Positions 36,312 to 48,258 of a stretch of 64,000 nt of DNA are shown here, piece after piece. The notes beneath the pieces were generated by a model, which was not told the origin of the DNA, did no database searches, and saw nothing but the letters and a program-made list of their open reading frames with translations. Positions within the stretch are counted from its first letter, which is position 1. Each line of letters starts with the position of its first letter. Source of the DNA: Molanna angustata (Eukaryota > Arthropoda > Insecta > Trichoptera > Molannidae); the NCBI GenBank assembly GCA_963576475.1, contig OY754981.1, positions 434,001-498,000 on the forward strand, in the 5' to 3' direction. Made by a program: the position numbers and the translations under genes.

Positions 36312-38080
36312 GCAAGTTGTAAAGTTTATGTTTAATTTTTATTTTTTTAAATGTCCTACAAGTATACTCGCGCCACGTTTAAAGAATTATTGAAAATAAT
36401 AGGTTATAAATTTATTGTCTTGGTCATGATGTTGGTCTTGTACTCCTGGCCCTAGTATTGCAGTGACACATGCAGTATTGGTCTTGCAAGACTTTTGCGT
36501 CATCACTATTCGTATTTCAGTTGAAGTATTCAAGCGACTGCCATCAATTATTACCATATAATTATATTGTCTTCTAGGTGAGGAATGTTTGTCAAACATC
36601 GCTTCTTCGGACAGTCTAATTGTTCATTATTTATATTTAAGTAATTTTGTTCATTTACACTATGTAAGATATCGATAGTAATTTATTACTGGCGATCGTT
36701 TGGACGCGTGAAAGAATTAATATTAGTTATGAACTGACCATTAATACAAGTTGATGTGTTGAACGTACATTTTGCTAAGTAACAGGTTATACATATTGAT
36801 GTTTTATTCCAAAGTGATGTTGATTTTTTTTATATATATTTTCGTGGATCAAAATGGAACGATGTGACTTTCTAACTTTGTTTAATGTGAAGCCTTTGGA
36901 CTTATACTTGAATCTGTTTACTGTGACCTTCATTCAGGAATTGTGAACTTGGGCGTTGTGTATTTGACAAAATAATTATGATTACTTGGGACTTGGGGCT
37001 ATTGGAATTAGGTACCTACTAGAGGAATGCAAAAGAGGGACATTGTGACAAATGCTGAGGAAGGCCAAGACCTTCAACGTGCTGTGGGGCCATTGATGAA
37101 TGCTCGCGCAATAGAATAACAGTGTAAAAATATACCTACTGTTTTTTTTTTAATTCAAAGACTTGTCTTTTGAGGGCACTGAGGAAAGATTTTCAAAATA
37201 TACTCTTTAACTTACTATAGCCTCTTATGGCTTCTATTTAAAATTTGTATTTTTGAAATCCATACCTATATTTTTTAGAGATTATTTGTAAGCTACCGAG
37301 TGGACATTGCTTTATGATAAATTGCAAGTCATCATGATTAAAAAGATTAAGTAGGTACATAATATTTATCTATTATTAATTTGTTGTCAGTTTTTATTAC
37401 TACAAGTTTGTTTCGTATCAACTTCGTTTCTTACCACGTCTACTTTTTTTGGTGTTTTTGTTTCATCTCTATTTCTACCTTAATGCTTGTATTTCTAGTC
37501 GTGATTTATTTTGCATCTATAACAACAAGAACACTTGTTTTATTTCATAATAATATAATTGTTGACTGTTAGTGTCCGACAGTTAGCGTTATTGTATATT
37601 ACGACTTTCACGTTTTCTGCGAATCCGATTGACTTCTAACTTTCGATTTTATTTGTCTTTTTGCTAAGTAATTATTTTATTGGACGACGGTGGCGGTTTT
37701 TTGGCTCCGTTGAATGTGAGTTGGTGCGATGATACATTATCCAGAAATTTTTGAAATTGCTACAGCTGATGATCTCTACAACATTCTTTCAATATCGAAA
37801 TTCTAAACTAAGTTTTATCCAAATTTTCGTCTCGTTACTTCTCCTGATCATTTATGAAATGTATTTCTGATCGGGACAACCCCAACCCCAACCGGGACAA
37901 CCCCAATGTCAACCCCAAATCAAAGTTTTTGAGTTCATTCGATAGTTTCGTTGCAGAGATATTCTTTACTCTTCGCTCCGTTGAGAGAAATGTTTTATTT
38001 GTTTGAGCAAGATTGTGAAGTAGGTTCATACTGGATTTAAAAATATCCATCTGGAATATCCATCTTCTGGTATACTAGAA
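36312..38080. other. Intron sequence
   Basis: No gene is seen. At 37875-37915 a short tandem GGGACAACCCCAA is repeated two to three times. The rest is AT-rich. Confidence 0.5.
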
Positions 38081-38099
38081 TTGGAACCTTTCAGTCTTA

Positions 38100-38830
38100 G
38101 ATTCATCTACACTCAAAAAATGTAGTTGTTAAAAATAAATGATTTGCTGCTAATAATAACCAAGCAACTTTGTTAATATAGTACCTGCAAAGTTCGTTGC
38201 TAAAAATTGCCAAGTAAATGGTCTGCTAATTTTAACCGAGTAGCTTTGTTAACAATCTGTCAAAATTAATCTAGTAACTTGGTTAACCACGGACAACTTT
38301 GTATAATCAGCCAAGTAACCTGTCAAAACTTAACCTACTAACTTTGTAATATCAGCAAAGTAACTGTCAAATTCAACCAACCTAGTTGGCTAATTTCTAT
38401 CAACTTACTCGGTAATCTGAACTAATTCATTCAGTATCCACAACAAACAACTTGGCTAATTTCAATCTACTAATCGGTAATCTGAACTAATTCATTCAGT
38501 ATCCACAGCAAACAACTTGGTTAGATTTAATTAACTACTCAGTAATCTGAACTAATTCATTCAGTATCCACAGCAAACAACTTGGTTAAATTCAATCTAC
38601 TACTCAGTAATGTGAACTAATTCATTCAGTATCCACAGCAAACAACTTGGTTAAATTCAATCTACTACTCAGTAATGTGAACTAATTCATTCAGTATCCA
38701 CAGCAAACAACTTGGTTAGATTTAATCAACTCACTCAGTATTCTGAATTAATTTATTCTGTAGCCACAGCAAAGCTACTTGGCTATTTTCAATCTACTTA
38801 CTCAGTATTCTGCTAATTTACACAGGTAGG
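38100..38830. repeat. 65-bp minisatellite with degenerate flank
   Basis: AACTAATTCATTCAGTATCC recurs at 38420, 38485, 38550, 38615 and 38680 at an exact 65-bp spacing, with a more diverged unit near 38745. Each unit includes a CAAACAACTTGG block and an ACTCAGTAATCTG block. From 38100 to 38420 older, shorter versions of the same words (AACCAAGTAACTTTGTTAA-like) fade out. Confidence 0.85.
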
Positions 38831-39494
38831 ATATTTGGAGTGAAATAAAATACAGGTTTCATTCAAAATTTCATTTATTGCACAGGAATGTGATTTATTG
38901 TATTAAAAAATATTATATTTCTAATACATAGAGACATATTAAACATAATAAATATAAAAAAAACATCTTTTTATTCTCAAGAGTACATAATTTTTATTTC
39001 ATGCAAGTTAGGTTGGTTCTGAAAATGCCAAAAAAACAACAAATTCTGGGTTTCAGATAATTTAAATTAGGTATGAACTCTTTTCATGTAGGTACATGCG
39101 ATAGTTACCTTTTCTAAAAATTGCCGAAATTGACGATACAACCCTTTCAAAAAGAATTTTGTGGATAAACGAGTCAAAATTTACTAGCGAGGGGATTATA
39201 AACCTTCACAATTTATATGCATGTGGTCTAATGAGAATCCTGCGTGGCCCGTTTAGTGTACTTTCAGAGAAAATTTAGAGTCAATGTTTGGGCAGGAGTG
39301 ATAGGCAATATTATCGTGGGACCATACTACTAGCTGGACAACCTTAATGGTATAAATTACATGGATTTCCTTCAAAACAACTTGTTGTGTCCGGTTCACT
39401 ATGCAATAGTATGCCAATTCCCGGATTGGATTGAATACCAGGACACGTCTTTTTAAAGATATATGTTTCCGCAAACAATTATTTGTTTTCTTGC
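38831..39494. other. Intron sequence
   Basis: No element recognised. Confidence 0.45.
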
Positions 39495-39600
39495 GAGTGA
39501 ACGAAGAACGCCTGACGAAGAAAATATACAAATCTGACAGGAACGGAATAAGAGGTCGCGGGCGCCCTAGAAAAGGATGGCACGACCATGTAAACGAGGG
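39495..39600 (+). pseudogene. RTE-like retrotransposon fragment
   Basis: The plus frame NEERLTKKIYKSDRNGIR, then GRGRPRKGWHDHVNEG, matches the middle of the copy at 26229-26656. It is cut at both ends, and at its 3' side it runs straight into an opposite-strand fragment of another family. Confidence 0.8.
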
Positions 39601-39840
39601 GCAGCTGTACAGATGTGCGGTGGTCTGTTATTGTCCACAGTCACATGTCGTTGGTATTCCCTGTTGCAGGAAGCCCCATGTAGACAGGTTATCCAATGTT
39701 CTCCCAACGCCCGTCCTCAGTCTGTTTAGTGTCTTCCACGTACGTCACTCCACGTTGTGGCCCGGGGGAAGACTCTCTTTAAGACTCTCCACTGAATTCT
39801 GGCTGCATGTTGTTTTTTCATCTTGCCTCCTTCTATAATG
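39600..39840 (-). pseudogene. Second non-LTR family remnant, antisense
   Basis: The minus strand reads KTLNRLRTGVGRTLDNLSTW, then GIPTTCDCGQ, stop, TTAHLYSCP, the CxCG...H...C zinc-knuckle tail seen in broken form at 17100-17580. The upstream minus-strand pieces are shifted. It abuts the plus-strand fragment at 39495-39600, so this is a composite of two truncated elements. Confidence 0.65.
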
Positions 39841-39904
39841 AAACAAGAAATGTTCAATAACAATGATGCATTTAATTTCTATCAGACCATCATGGAGAAA
39901 TGCA

Positions 39905-40065
39905 GTCGTGGTACCTTTGTATTAAAGTAAAGGCTCAAAGCTCGACTGCAAAAACTATAGAGCCATAAGTTTGTTAAAATTGAGTACTGTTATAGTGCGA
40001 GATTTGATGTATGCAGACGATAAAGTTCTGTTAGCAGTAAGTATGGAAGATCTACAGTATCTTGT
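39905..40065 (+). pseudogene. Internally deleted reverse transcriptase fragment
   Basis: A plus frame reads KGSKLDCKNYRAISLLKLST and then RDLMYADDKVLLAVSMEDLQ. CKNYRxISLL is an early RT motif and YADD is the catalytic motif C. They are normally separated by well over 100 residues, but here by only about 15. The middle of the RT domain has been deleted while the frame stayed open. Confidence 0.75.
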
Positions 40066-40084
40066 AAGTATGGTATATGAATAT

Positions 40085-40195
40085 CCGTATCCATACACCG
40101 TACCTACGCCATACATACAAACACATCATGATGAAAAACTCAGTGTGCACTCTCTACATGATATCCGTTGAGTAATTGATGTAAAAAATATGCTT
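40085..40195 (+). repeat. Dispersed repeat shared with 15430-15610
   Basis: This is the second copy of the CATACATACAAACACA...GTGTGCAC...CCGTTGAG repeat. It lies directly after the RT fragment and may be part of the same element. Confidence 0.55.
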
Positions 40196-40415
40196 AAAAA
40201 TTGTGAAATCATGACTCTCCACTATTCCATAGTGTTACACCTTTATAATCAATATTTAAATAAATAAATAAAATATAAACTTTGTTTAACTTACTTTTCG
40301 AGGAACGTCCTGTGGATTACATGGAAATGTAGATACATAGGGCGACAAACGTCGAGCGAGGTTCAGGAACTGAAAACATACACAGTTCATTAAGTAGTTA
40401 ATACATCAACAATAT
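40196..40415. other. Intron sequence
   Basis: No gene or recognised repeat. Confidence 0.4.
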
Positions 40416-40780
40416 ACCATCACGCCAGGTCCCTTGCGGGATAGGCAGAAAAGAGAACCGAATGCCACATTTTTCTATCTTGGCATACATTCATCGCCTC
40501 GTCAACATTCATGCATATTCTCATACATGTTCGTCTATTGTTCACACTTCTAACATTTCTGTCTTTCAGAATATCGTTTACATGGTCATGCCATCCCTTT
40601 ATTGGGCGGCCCCGACCTTTCATTCCATTCCTCTCCGCAATGTTTATTTTCTTCGTCAGGCGTTCCTCATTCATTCTTCCCATGTGGACAAACCATCTCA
40701 ATGTGTTCACTTTCATTCTATTATTGATATCTTTCTTCATCTTACATTATTTCCTAATGTCCTCATTTCTTATCCTGCCA
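40416..40780 (-). pseudogene. RTE-like retrotransposon C-terminal copy
   Basis: The minus frame of about 106 codons reads MKVNTLRWFVHMGRMNEERL, GRGRPIKGWHDHVND, RTCMRICMNVDEAMNV and SAYPARDLA, then a stop. It starts after the CCATCACGCCAGG terminus. It is the same family as 26229-26656, with scattered substitutions (such as FVHM for FGHM and RPIK for RPRK) and one inserted residue near the end. Confidence 0.85.
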
Positions 40781-41064
40781 CAAATCAAGTATTTGCAAGT
40801 AATACATCAAGTGTTTGCTATAGGTACATTTATTGCAATTAAATATTTTATTTAACTTACTTATGATGGATGTGGAAAGAGTGGTGAACTTGAGTGGACA
40901 ATCGTAAGCGGGTATTATCTGGGATGAGACGGTATCCATTGATGTTGACACATAAATGAGTTCTGTAAAAACAAATGTAGAGCGAGCGTTAATCTGTTAT
41001 TTTCTTACAACTTTGAATTCATTTAATAGCATGATATCACACTGTACAACTTACCATTTCATCA
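40781..41064. other. Intron sequence
   Basis: Nothing recognised. Confidence 0.4.
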
Positions 41065-41410
41065 TTCGTCCTTTTCCTCATGACTGAGGATAGCGGCTGT
41101 AGTCTGTCGCCACACGTATGGCCCGCCTCCATGCCAATCTATTTTTGGCTGAACGCAGAGCACCAGTCACCGAAGACCCCGTCCCTCCACGCTGCCCATC
41201 ACAACAAGCTTCTCGAGGCAGTCTGGTTCCCTTCTGGCAATGTGTCCAAAGAATTGAAGGATACGTCTGTAACATATCGTCGATAGACGATCCTCGATCC
41301 TAAGCTCGTCTAGAATTGACACATTGGTTCTTCTGGGTGTCCATTTATATTTTTCCAATATTGTCGTTAATTCCGTTGAACCACAAGAACATTGATGTGG
41401 CATTTGATAA
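41065..41410 (-). pseudogene. Third non-LTR family, ORF C-terminus
   Basis: The minus strand reads YKWTPRRTNVSILDELRIED, then RRILQFFGHIARREPDCLEK and LVVMGSVEGRGLR. A frameshift follows, and the continuation ends in ALRSAKNRLAWRRAIRVAT. RxLxFFGHIARRxPDxLEKLVV is a well-conserved signature of an insect non-LTR polymerase C-terminus. It is truncated and broken. Confidence 0.8.
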
Positions 41411-43066
41411 CATTGACAACATTGATGTGGTATTTTTAAATAATAAAAATAACACCATTACACCACACAATTTAAAACAAAACAGCAAGACACAAAAATA
41501 TTTGAACAAGAAAACACGTCGTTTTGAGTTTTGACAGAAGCATAGAACACACTAACTAGACAGAAGACCACAGCGAAACGGTTGCGCGTAATACATATTA
41601 TTGCCAGAACAAAAAAAAATTTCAACATCATTTCAGACATTTCAGTTCTTTCCAGTAAATAAATTCATCTGAATATTTTTAATAAACGCAACATATGTAA
41701 AAAAATAAGAAATAACAATTATTTTAATAAATAAAGTAGTTAATGTATTCCATCATGAGAATAAGTAGATATTAAAACGAAATACCATTTTTATATATGG
41801 TCATTCCACCAATATCAACCACCGAAACGTAAATATTTGACATGTCGCTTTATACACAAATAGAACGTAGAATCTAACCTTAAAATTTACTAAATACAAT
41901 ATTCGTCAACATTATTATTGAATGAAATTGTTTATTTTTCAGTGTGTTAATTCAAGAAATGATGTTAAGAAATTGATCCTAATTTTCTATAACAGTTTTA
42001 CGTTCCCGAGGTTTTTTCTTAAAAACAATTTTGTAATATGAAAGTGTAGTTCTTTTAGGATCGTTTTATCATTATCAGTATACTATACAAGTCATTCCTG
42101 TGACAGGCTCCAAATACAACGAAATTAATATGTTTTAAAATTAATGAAACGCATTTTTTCAAGTTAGCCAGTGTGATATTTTTTTTAATATTAAAATGAC
42201 AAATGAAAGAAAAAATCATGAATATTAAGTTCAAGCATATCAAAATAATAATAGGTATACATCTGCAAAAAAATTTGCTGTCTAACTTGCTTAACTCAGA
42301 AAGTATGTTGCCTTAGTATGAAGCAGTGCTCAACTGCAACACAATCGCTGTCAACGTTAATTCTGTTGCAATATGGATTTCGAGGAGGAAACATTATTTA
42401 TTCTACTATAAAATAACTGACCTACATGGGCACATCCAACATTGAAAATACTGAATATTTCACACTTTTGTATCCATTACAGAAAAATACAACAAAATCT
42501 TTTTAACTGATGTCAATGAAGAACTGACTCATATTTAATTTTATTTATTTTGTTCTTTTTATTTTTTTAAATATATTATTTCATATTTTATTTATTTATG
42601 AAATAAAAAATGAAATAAAAATTAGGAAACGGACACCGTTATAAGAAAAAGTATTTCTCCTAAAGAAAGTCTAGCAATTGTAGTGGTCAGATTGAAGAAG
42701 TTGTGTATTGCTGTCACAACTAATCTAAGAATTTAGCTACACGGCGAAATTCGACCGCAATCCGACTGCTCATTTTGGCTACGACTGCTCAAGCGGTTAG
42801 TGTTTTGTAAACAAGAATTTTGCACTGGAACTGCAAACATCCGTGCTGCAACAGTTTGAAACAGCCAACCCCGACTGTTTCAAGCACTTTCTATGGCGAC
42901 CCATAGTCTTTTAACATTTTATAAATAACAATTGAGTGAAAAATCCATATATTATTTATATTCCGAATGACACATCATGCCAATCAAAATATTTAGAAAC
43001 CAGAGGAAGCAGCTATCTTAAATGCGCTGGAAGAGATTGCAGAGATGTTGAGTTTATTAAAGAATA
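41411..43066. other. Intron sequence
   Basis: AT-rich sequence with no supported feature. Confidence 0.5.
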
Positions 43067-43074
43067 CTATATAT

Positions 43075-43697
43075 CAGGGGTGGCCAACCGGTTGATCGCG
43101 ATCGATCTGTCGATCGCGACTATTAGTCCAGTCGATCGTGGCAAGGCAAAAAATATAAACATACATAAATACGTAGAACAGATTGCGCAACGTAATCACC
43201 AACTGCTGCACCCATCACGTTACGTTCACGTTGTCACGTTACTTTATTTATCTAGATTTCTGGGCATTGGTTTCCAACGAGAAATATCCATGTTTGAAGA
43301 AATGTGTTGAACAATATTGCATTTGTGTTTTGGTTCAACATATTTATGTGAGTCAGCATTTTCCTACTCAAAGCAAACAAAAAATAAACACCGTTCTCGC
43401 TTGACAGACGCTCATACACTGGATTCTTTAAGGTTAGCAATTTCCAACTACAAACCTGATTTTGCTAATCTAACGGAAGATGCTCAGACGCAGTGCTCAC
43501 ACTAATATACAAGTAGTTACTAAGAATAATTTTCAGTTTTATGTTTTCCCTCTTAATAAAATTTAAAAAATACTACTTAATTGTGTACTGAACCATGCTG
43601 TTTCATTTTAAATTTCAAGAAGTATGTAATTGGTAGATCGCACAGGGCTTCCTCAGTAAACAGTAGATCTTGGATCTAATCAAGTCGGCCACCCCTG
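43075..43697 (+). mobile_element. Internally deleted hAT transposon
   Basis: The ends CAGGGGTGGCC and GGCCACCCCTG are perfect inverted repeats flanked by the 8-bp duplication CTATATAT (43067-43074 and 43698-43705), diagnostic of hAT. The plus strand keeps the transposase C-terminus in two frames: FWALVSNEKYPCLKKCV, then FGSTYLCESAFSYSKQTKNK and HRSRLTDAHTLDSLRLAISN, ending in a stop at 43503-43505. The STxxCExAFS..K..K...R..L....L...L.L hAT dimerisation pattern is clear. One frameshift and loss of the catalytic part make it non-autonomous. Confidence 0.9.
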
Positions 43698-43705
43698 CTA
43701 TATAT

Positions 43706-45283
43706 AATATATTATCATGCAAGTATTAATAACAAAAGCGTTGTTCCTATCTAAAGATCTGCAACCATACTATGGATAGTATGCCATGTCCTAGTAGACT
43801 TGCATAGTATGGTGAAAATGAATACATTATCACACTGCCTACAGTTATAAGCAAATAACTTGAGAAATCACATGGGCTGCGTAGAGCGTCAATTTGGGTA
43901 TTTTGCTTAGGTTGTACACCTATATGCAACCATCCACGATGAAAATTCTCAAGTAATTCCCTCAAGAGTATACTTACTCTATTTTGATATAAGTATACTT
44001 ACTTTGTTTTATTTTTTTTCACATGGAGAAAATGTATTTGCAGTCTAAATGAGGTTTGATAAATATATAGTATGCAGACAAGTTCATTGAATATAAATAT
44101 TTTTTTTTTTACTATCATAGTTCACTATCAGGATTATTCAGCCCTTATGGTTTTAACACAAACTACATTGTTAACATTAATAATATGTATATTGATAACA
44201 CTTATAACATATTGACCCTTCTTCTTGTTACTCTAGGATTTGTGTTAAAATATAACTTGTTTAATATCGTTGGGACATAAAGTTAACCGTTTATGATTTT
44301 AAGCAACACAAACAGAACGGCCAACTCTCTCCTCCTGCACAGGCTGTTCATTCCAAAGAATAAGTTAATTGATTGTGTCACACTGAATTTCCATTGAAAT
44401 CCTTATATTCTTTAGTTAATATCATAGTGAGGTGACCAGACAGTTGAGCAGTTGATATTCAATGATGCTGAGAGTATAGTGCAATGATTATCTATTTATT
44501 TAATTTGTGTATGGTCATAGTATGGGTAGGCTATAGTTAGTCTACATATAAAGCCTAATATTCTGTATGCTTTCCCCAGCATGGCATCAACATGAATATT
44601 AAACAACAATCCAATATCAAACGATTGACTCACACTTTTCAAATGGGTGTATGTTAATGTTACATATTTATGTAGATATTTATTTTATTATTTGTGAATG
44701 TTATAAACTGACATTAACTAATATTGAAGTTATGAGTTATTTATATTAGTTATATTAACTAATACATACATACCTAAACACAATAACCATATTGGGGCAG
44801 AGAAAACCAAACACCACAAAACCAATCTTGACAAATCAATGATCTTGACATAATTGGACATAATACATTCTTTACATTCATTAATTGCCCCATTATGGTC
44901 TCTTATTATTCATCCAGCTTTAACATCAAAATAGTATAAACATCTTTACATTACATCTCAAATGTAAATATTAGCAAATTAACACAAGATATTTGTGAAT
45001 AATAATGATAATCTTTGACGAATATCTCATCTTAATTCAACTTAATTAAATTATTTTTCAGTGTCACATGTCTAATTTGACGAGTATTATACTTTACTTA
45101 ATCATTTTTTAATGTGACATATCATATTTGGCGAGAATTGTACTTTGTATAATATTTTTTTTAATATATCGTGTCAAATTTGAGAAATATTAATATTTTT
45201 ATGTATAAAATGTCAAATTTGACAGATGCCAAATACAAAATGTCCGTATAGGTACCTGTTACTCGGTAAAATTTAAACAAGTA
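43706..45283. other. Intron sequence
   Basis: AT-rich sequence with no supported feature. Confidence 0.5.
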
Positions 45284-45516
45284 CATTGCTATTGGTAAGC
45301 AACTTCATTCTAACAGTATTATATTCGCAAATAATAACCAAGTGCAACTTTGTTATTTTTAATCATGTATAGGTCAATAACTACCAACATGACTTTTTAC
45401 ATTGCTATTGGTAACCAACTACACGTTAACAGTATTCAATTGTTAGATAATAGCCAAGTGCAACTTTGTTATTTTTAATCATATATTGGTTAATAACTAC
45501 CAATATGACTTTAACC
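45284..45516. repeat. Two-copy tandem repeat, 116-bp unit
   Basis: CATTGCTATTGGTAA starts at 45284 and 45400. Both units then carry AACAGTATT, AATAACCAAGTGCAACTTTG or a close variant, and ATAACTACCAACATGACTTT or a close variant. The AACCAAGTGCAACTTTGTTA word resembles the words in the minisatellite flank at 38140-38340, 7 kb away in the same intron. Confidence 0.8.
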
Positions 45517-45634
45517 GAGCCAAAAAGGTACTTTGCTAACTTTAACTTTAGATATATATTTAGTTACTTCTACGTAATCTCCTCGAATATCTGATTTGAA
45601 GTATTTCTAATACTATTTTCTCTTTAATTTTCAG

Positions 45635-45776
45635 AGCTGGTAGAAAGAACGGCCGTCTTCCTCTGCCCATCTACTGTGAAGAAGATAACAACGATCTGAG
45701 TGACCTTGGAATAGGAACCAGCAGTGCTTCAGGGAAAAGTAGTCTTTCTGAAGATTGCGATAACAATAGTCTTGCA
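45635..45776 (+). CDS. LMO7/LIMCH1-like protein, exon 3 of those visible
   Basis: The acceptor TTTTCAG ends at 45634 and the donor GTAAGT starts at 45777. The first base completes an arginine codon from the previous exon, then 47 codons follow and end in phase 0. The peptide reads AGRKNGRLPLPIYCEEDNND, LSDLGIGTSSASGKSSLSED, CDNNSLA. The serine-rich acidic stretch after the SKTFSEMMEDR block is as expected for a flexible linker of the scaffold. Confidence 0.88.
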
Positions 45777-45964
45777 GTAAGTTTCAATCGCTTTTATTAC
45801 GAATTATCGTTTTATAAGACTGTCTATCATTGTGTTAAATTATCAAGTTGAATGTATAAATAAAGAAAAGTATAAAATAATCACATGACTTTCCTATTTT
45901 TCTTTGTACGAGATAACATTTAAAGTTGTAAAAACTATAAAAATATTGAAATATTTTTTTCCAG

Positions 45965-47917
45965 AGTGACGGTATGGACCTAGACAAGAATCATTCAGAT
46001 TTGGATAACATGTCGAGTAGTGAAGTTGGAATGAGGAAATTTGGATCCAGTGCCAATGAATATGATACCTGTACAACTGCAACAATAAGTTCTCCAGAAC
46101 CCGAAGAATACACTTACGAAGGAGCTATTCAGAGCTACAAGTCCAGAGTCATATCCCGAACACAACCTACCGATATACATACCTCGAAACTCAATGGAAC
46201 GAACAATACGATCAAAGAGAAATCTCCAGATAATTTCACGAATGGTAATATACATTTGAGACGAACTTCTTTAGGAAACAAAGTTGAAAACAAACTTTCC
46301 ACATTTAATCAAAGACGAGCTTCTAGTGTTGAACTAAATAACTTTGAAACAAATAAAGTAAATCTTCCCAAAGGAGATGTTCTGAAGAGACGAGAACTCT
46401 TTGAGAAAGAAACATCTCCCGAACCCAACAGTCTTAACAACAAGAATGTTAAAGTTAATGGTGATTTGTCAAATACCAAATCATTAAAGGAACGATTATC
46501 AAATCTGGAGAAGCTTGTCGAAGATCCCATTATTACAACAAAAGCTAATGTGCTACCTTCAGAAGCAAGCAGTCTTAAGGAGAGGCTCTCCAGTCTTGAG
46601 AAACACATCACAGAAAATGATAAGAATCAAAATAAAATGTCCAATGGAGACCTCAGTAATGCTCCGTCTTTAAAAGACAGGCTATCGAGTTTGCAAGCTC
46701 AGAATGTTCAAGAAAAACTCAACAATAATGTTTCCCCCGATATAAAACAAAGTATCAAAGAAAGACTGTCTAGTCTTGATTCCTGTAATAAAAATTTAGA
46801 AGAAAGAGAAAGTGATATAAAGATAATTCAAAATGGGTTCAATAAACTGGAATTTACCGAAGGGTCTTTCTATAACGGCCATCAAGTCAACAGCGAACGA
46901 AACAGCAGCCCAGAAAGTGGACTGTTCGAACCCAACTCTTTCCATCGTTCCATGGACAGTCTCGACACGGATGATAATCTGCAGACTGAGAAATTTGAAA
47001 GAATTCAAAGTTCCGAGAATCTGTGTTGTGATACTGAAACAGACAGAGAAGACAGCGGAATTCATACAGAAGAAGTATTGTGTTCTGTTTCTCAAGCTGA
47101 TGGACCGACTTCTCACTATACATTGATCGAAGAATCAATAGAATCCCAGGAAATAATCATTCATGGAGAAAGTCATCTCAATGAACAACAACAAGAAATA
47201 GATGACATCAGTAGTAAGGACGATTTCTGTCAACCTTCTCACGCTTCAATTACTGAAGATGATCCACTAACTGTCGAAGAAAGCAACGACATTTTCTTCG
47301 ATAAGGAAGAGGAAGACACTGTTAAATCTATAGAACCCGATAGCAGCGTAAGTCTTCATGACAGCTCTGTGGCTTCAGAAAGTGATATGGTGTTTGAGGG
47401 GAAAATGTTGATACATGTTAATTTTAAGGATATATATTCTCAAATGAATTCTACCAATACAAACTTGTCTTCTAATACTACTAACATGGCATCCGATGGA
47501 AATAAGGTATCTGTGTCTTGCGATAAACCTTTGGTGATGGTATCTGAAATGTCTACTAACAAATCTTCACTTTCCTCTGATGTCCCTTTGCAATCAAAAC
47601 CTGAACCCTCTCCTAAAAGTAGTCTGCTATTAAACAAAAGTATTCAGTTGAACTGTATTCCTAGACATGATCATAGTCCATCCTCGGATAAATTTGTCTT
47701 AACTCCACCCATTCTAGAACCGACTGGAAGGTGGACAATCCTTCAAATTAACAACAAATCGCCGCATAACTCCCAACCTGTAACTCCCATATTGGACATG
47801 CCAGAAATAATTCCCCCCAATTTCAAAAATGATCCTTACGAATACAATTGTCTCGAAGAAAAAATTGTCTTCAAAGTTTGCAAAAACTTTTTAAATGACA
47901 ATGCGACACATCATCAG
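45965..47917 (+). CDS. LMO7/LIMCH1-like protein, large exon 4
   Basis: The acceptor follows a T-rich run ending TTTCCAG at 45964. The exon is 651 codons, phase 0 on both sides, with donor CAG|GTAGAG at 47918. It is a mostly disordered Ser/Asn/Glu-rich region with four copies of a short helical motif: SLKERLSNLEKLV (46480), SLKERLSSLEKHI (about 46571), SLKDRLSSLQAQ (about 46669) and SIKERLSSLDSC (about 46751). It also contains acidic CETD-type clusters such as CCDTETDREDSGIHTEE. The 651-codon size and symmetric phase mean it can be skipped without changing frame. It could also end the protein (see the read-through entry). Confidence 0.9.
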
Positions 47918-47971
47918 GTAGAGAGTCCACCTCGGTCTGGTGATGTTCAATTGAATCTTCAATCACCATAA
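47918..47971 (+). CDS. Read-through extension of exon 4 (alternative C-terminus)
   Basis: If the donor at 47918 is not used, the frame stays open for 17 codons (VESPPRSGDVQLNLQSP) to a TAA at 47969-47971. These codons look protein-like rather than random. A good AATAAA lies 280 nt downstream. This would yield a shorter isoform lacking the coiled-coil and any LIM part. Which form is used cannot be decided from sequence. Confidence 0.45.
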   Translation, partial: VESPPRSGDVQLNLQSP

Positions 47972-48252
47972 CTTATTTGAAGGGTTATCCATATTTGTAA
48001 TATTCTCATTGAAACGCAGACTTGTCTGCTAATATTATAGAACAAATTTAATATTCTTTTATATTATGTTGATATTGTATTCTCTATTTATGTAAATACT
48101 CGTCATATTCCTTTCACTTATCGAATCAATAACTATTGTATGTACTCATACCTCAGTCTTTTGTTTAATTGATTATTAATAATGTAATGTAGTTTTATGC
48201 CGACCCATTTATACTGAAATTATATTTAGATTGTGATGTTAGAATATATTGT

Positions 48253-48258
48253 AATAAA
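48253..48258 (+). terminator. Candidate polyadenylation signal for the short isoform
   Basis: AATAAA in GTAATAAAGTACGAC follows the read-through stop by about 280 nt. T-rich sequence follows downstream. The distance and context fit a 3' UTR, but the hexamer is common in AT-rich DNA. Confidence 0.4.

Noticed and set aside
46309..47138. Open frames of 83-106 codons on the minus strand and in another plus frame under the large exon
   Set aside because: They are shadows of the 651-codon coding exon with no motif of their own.
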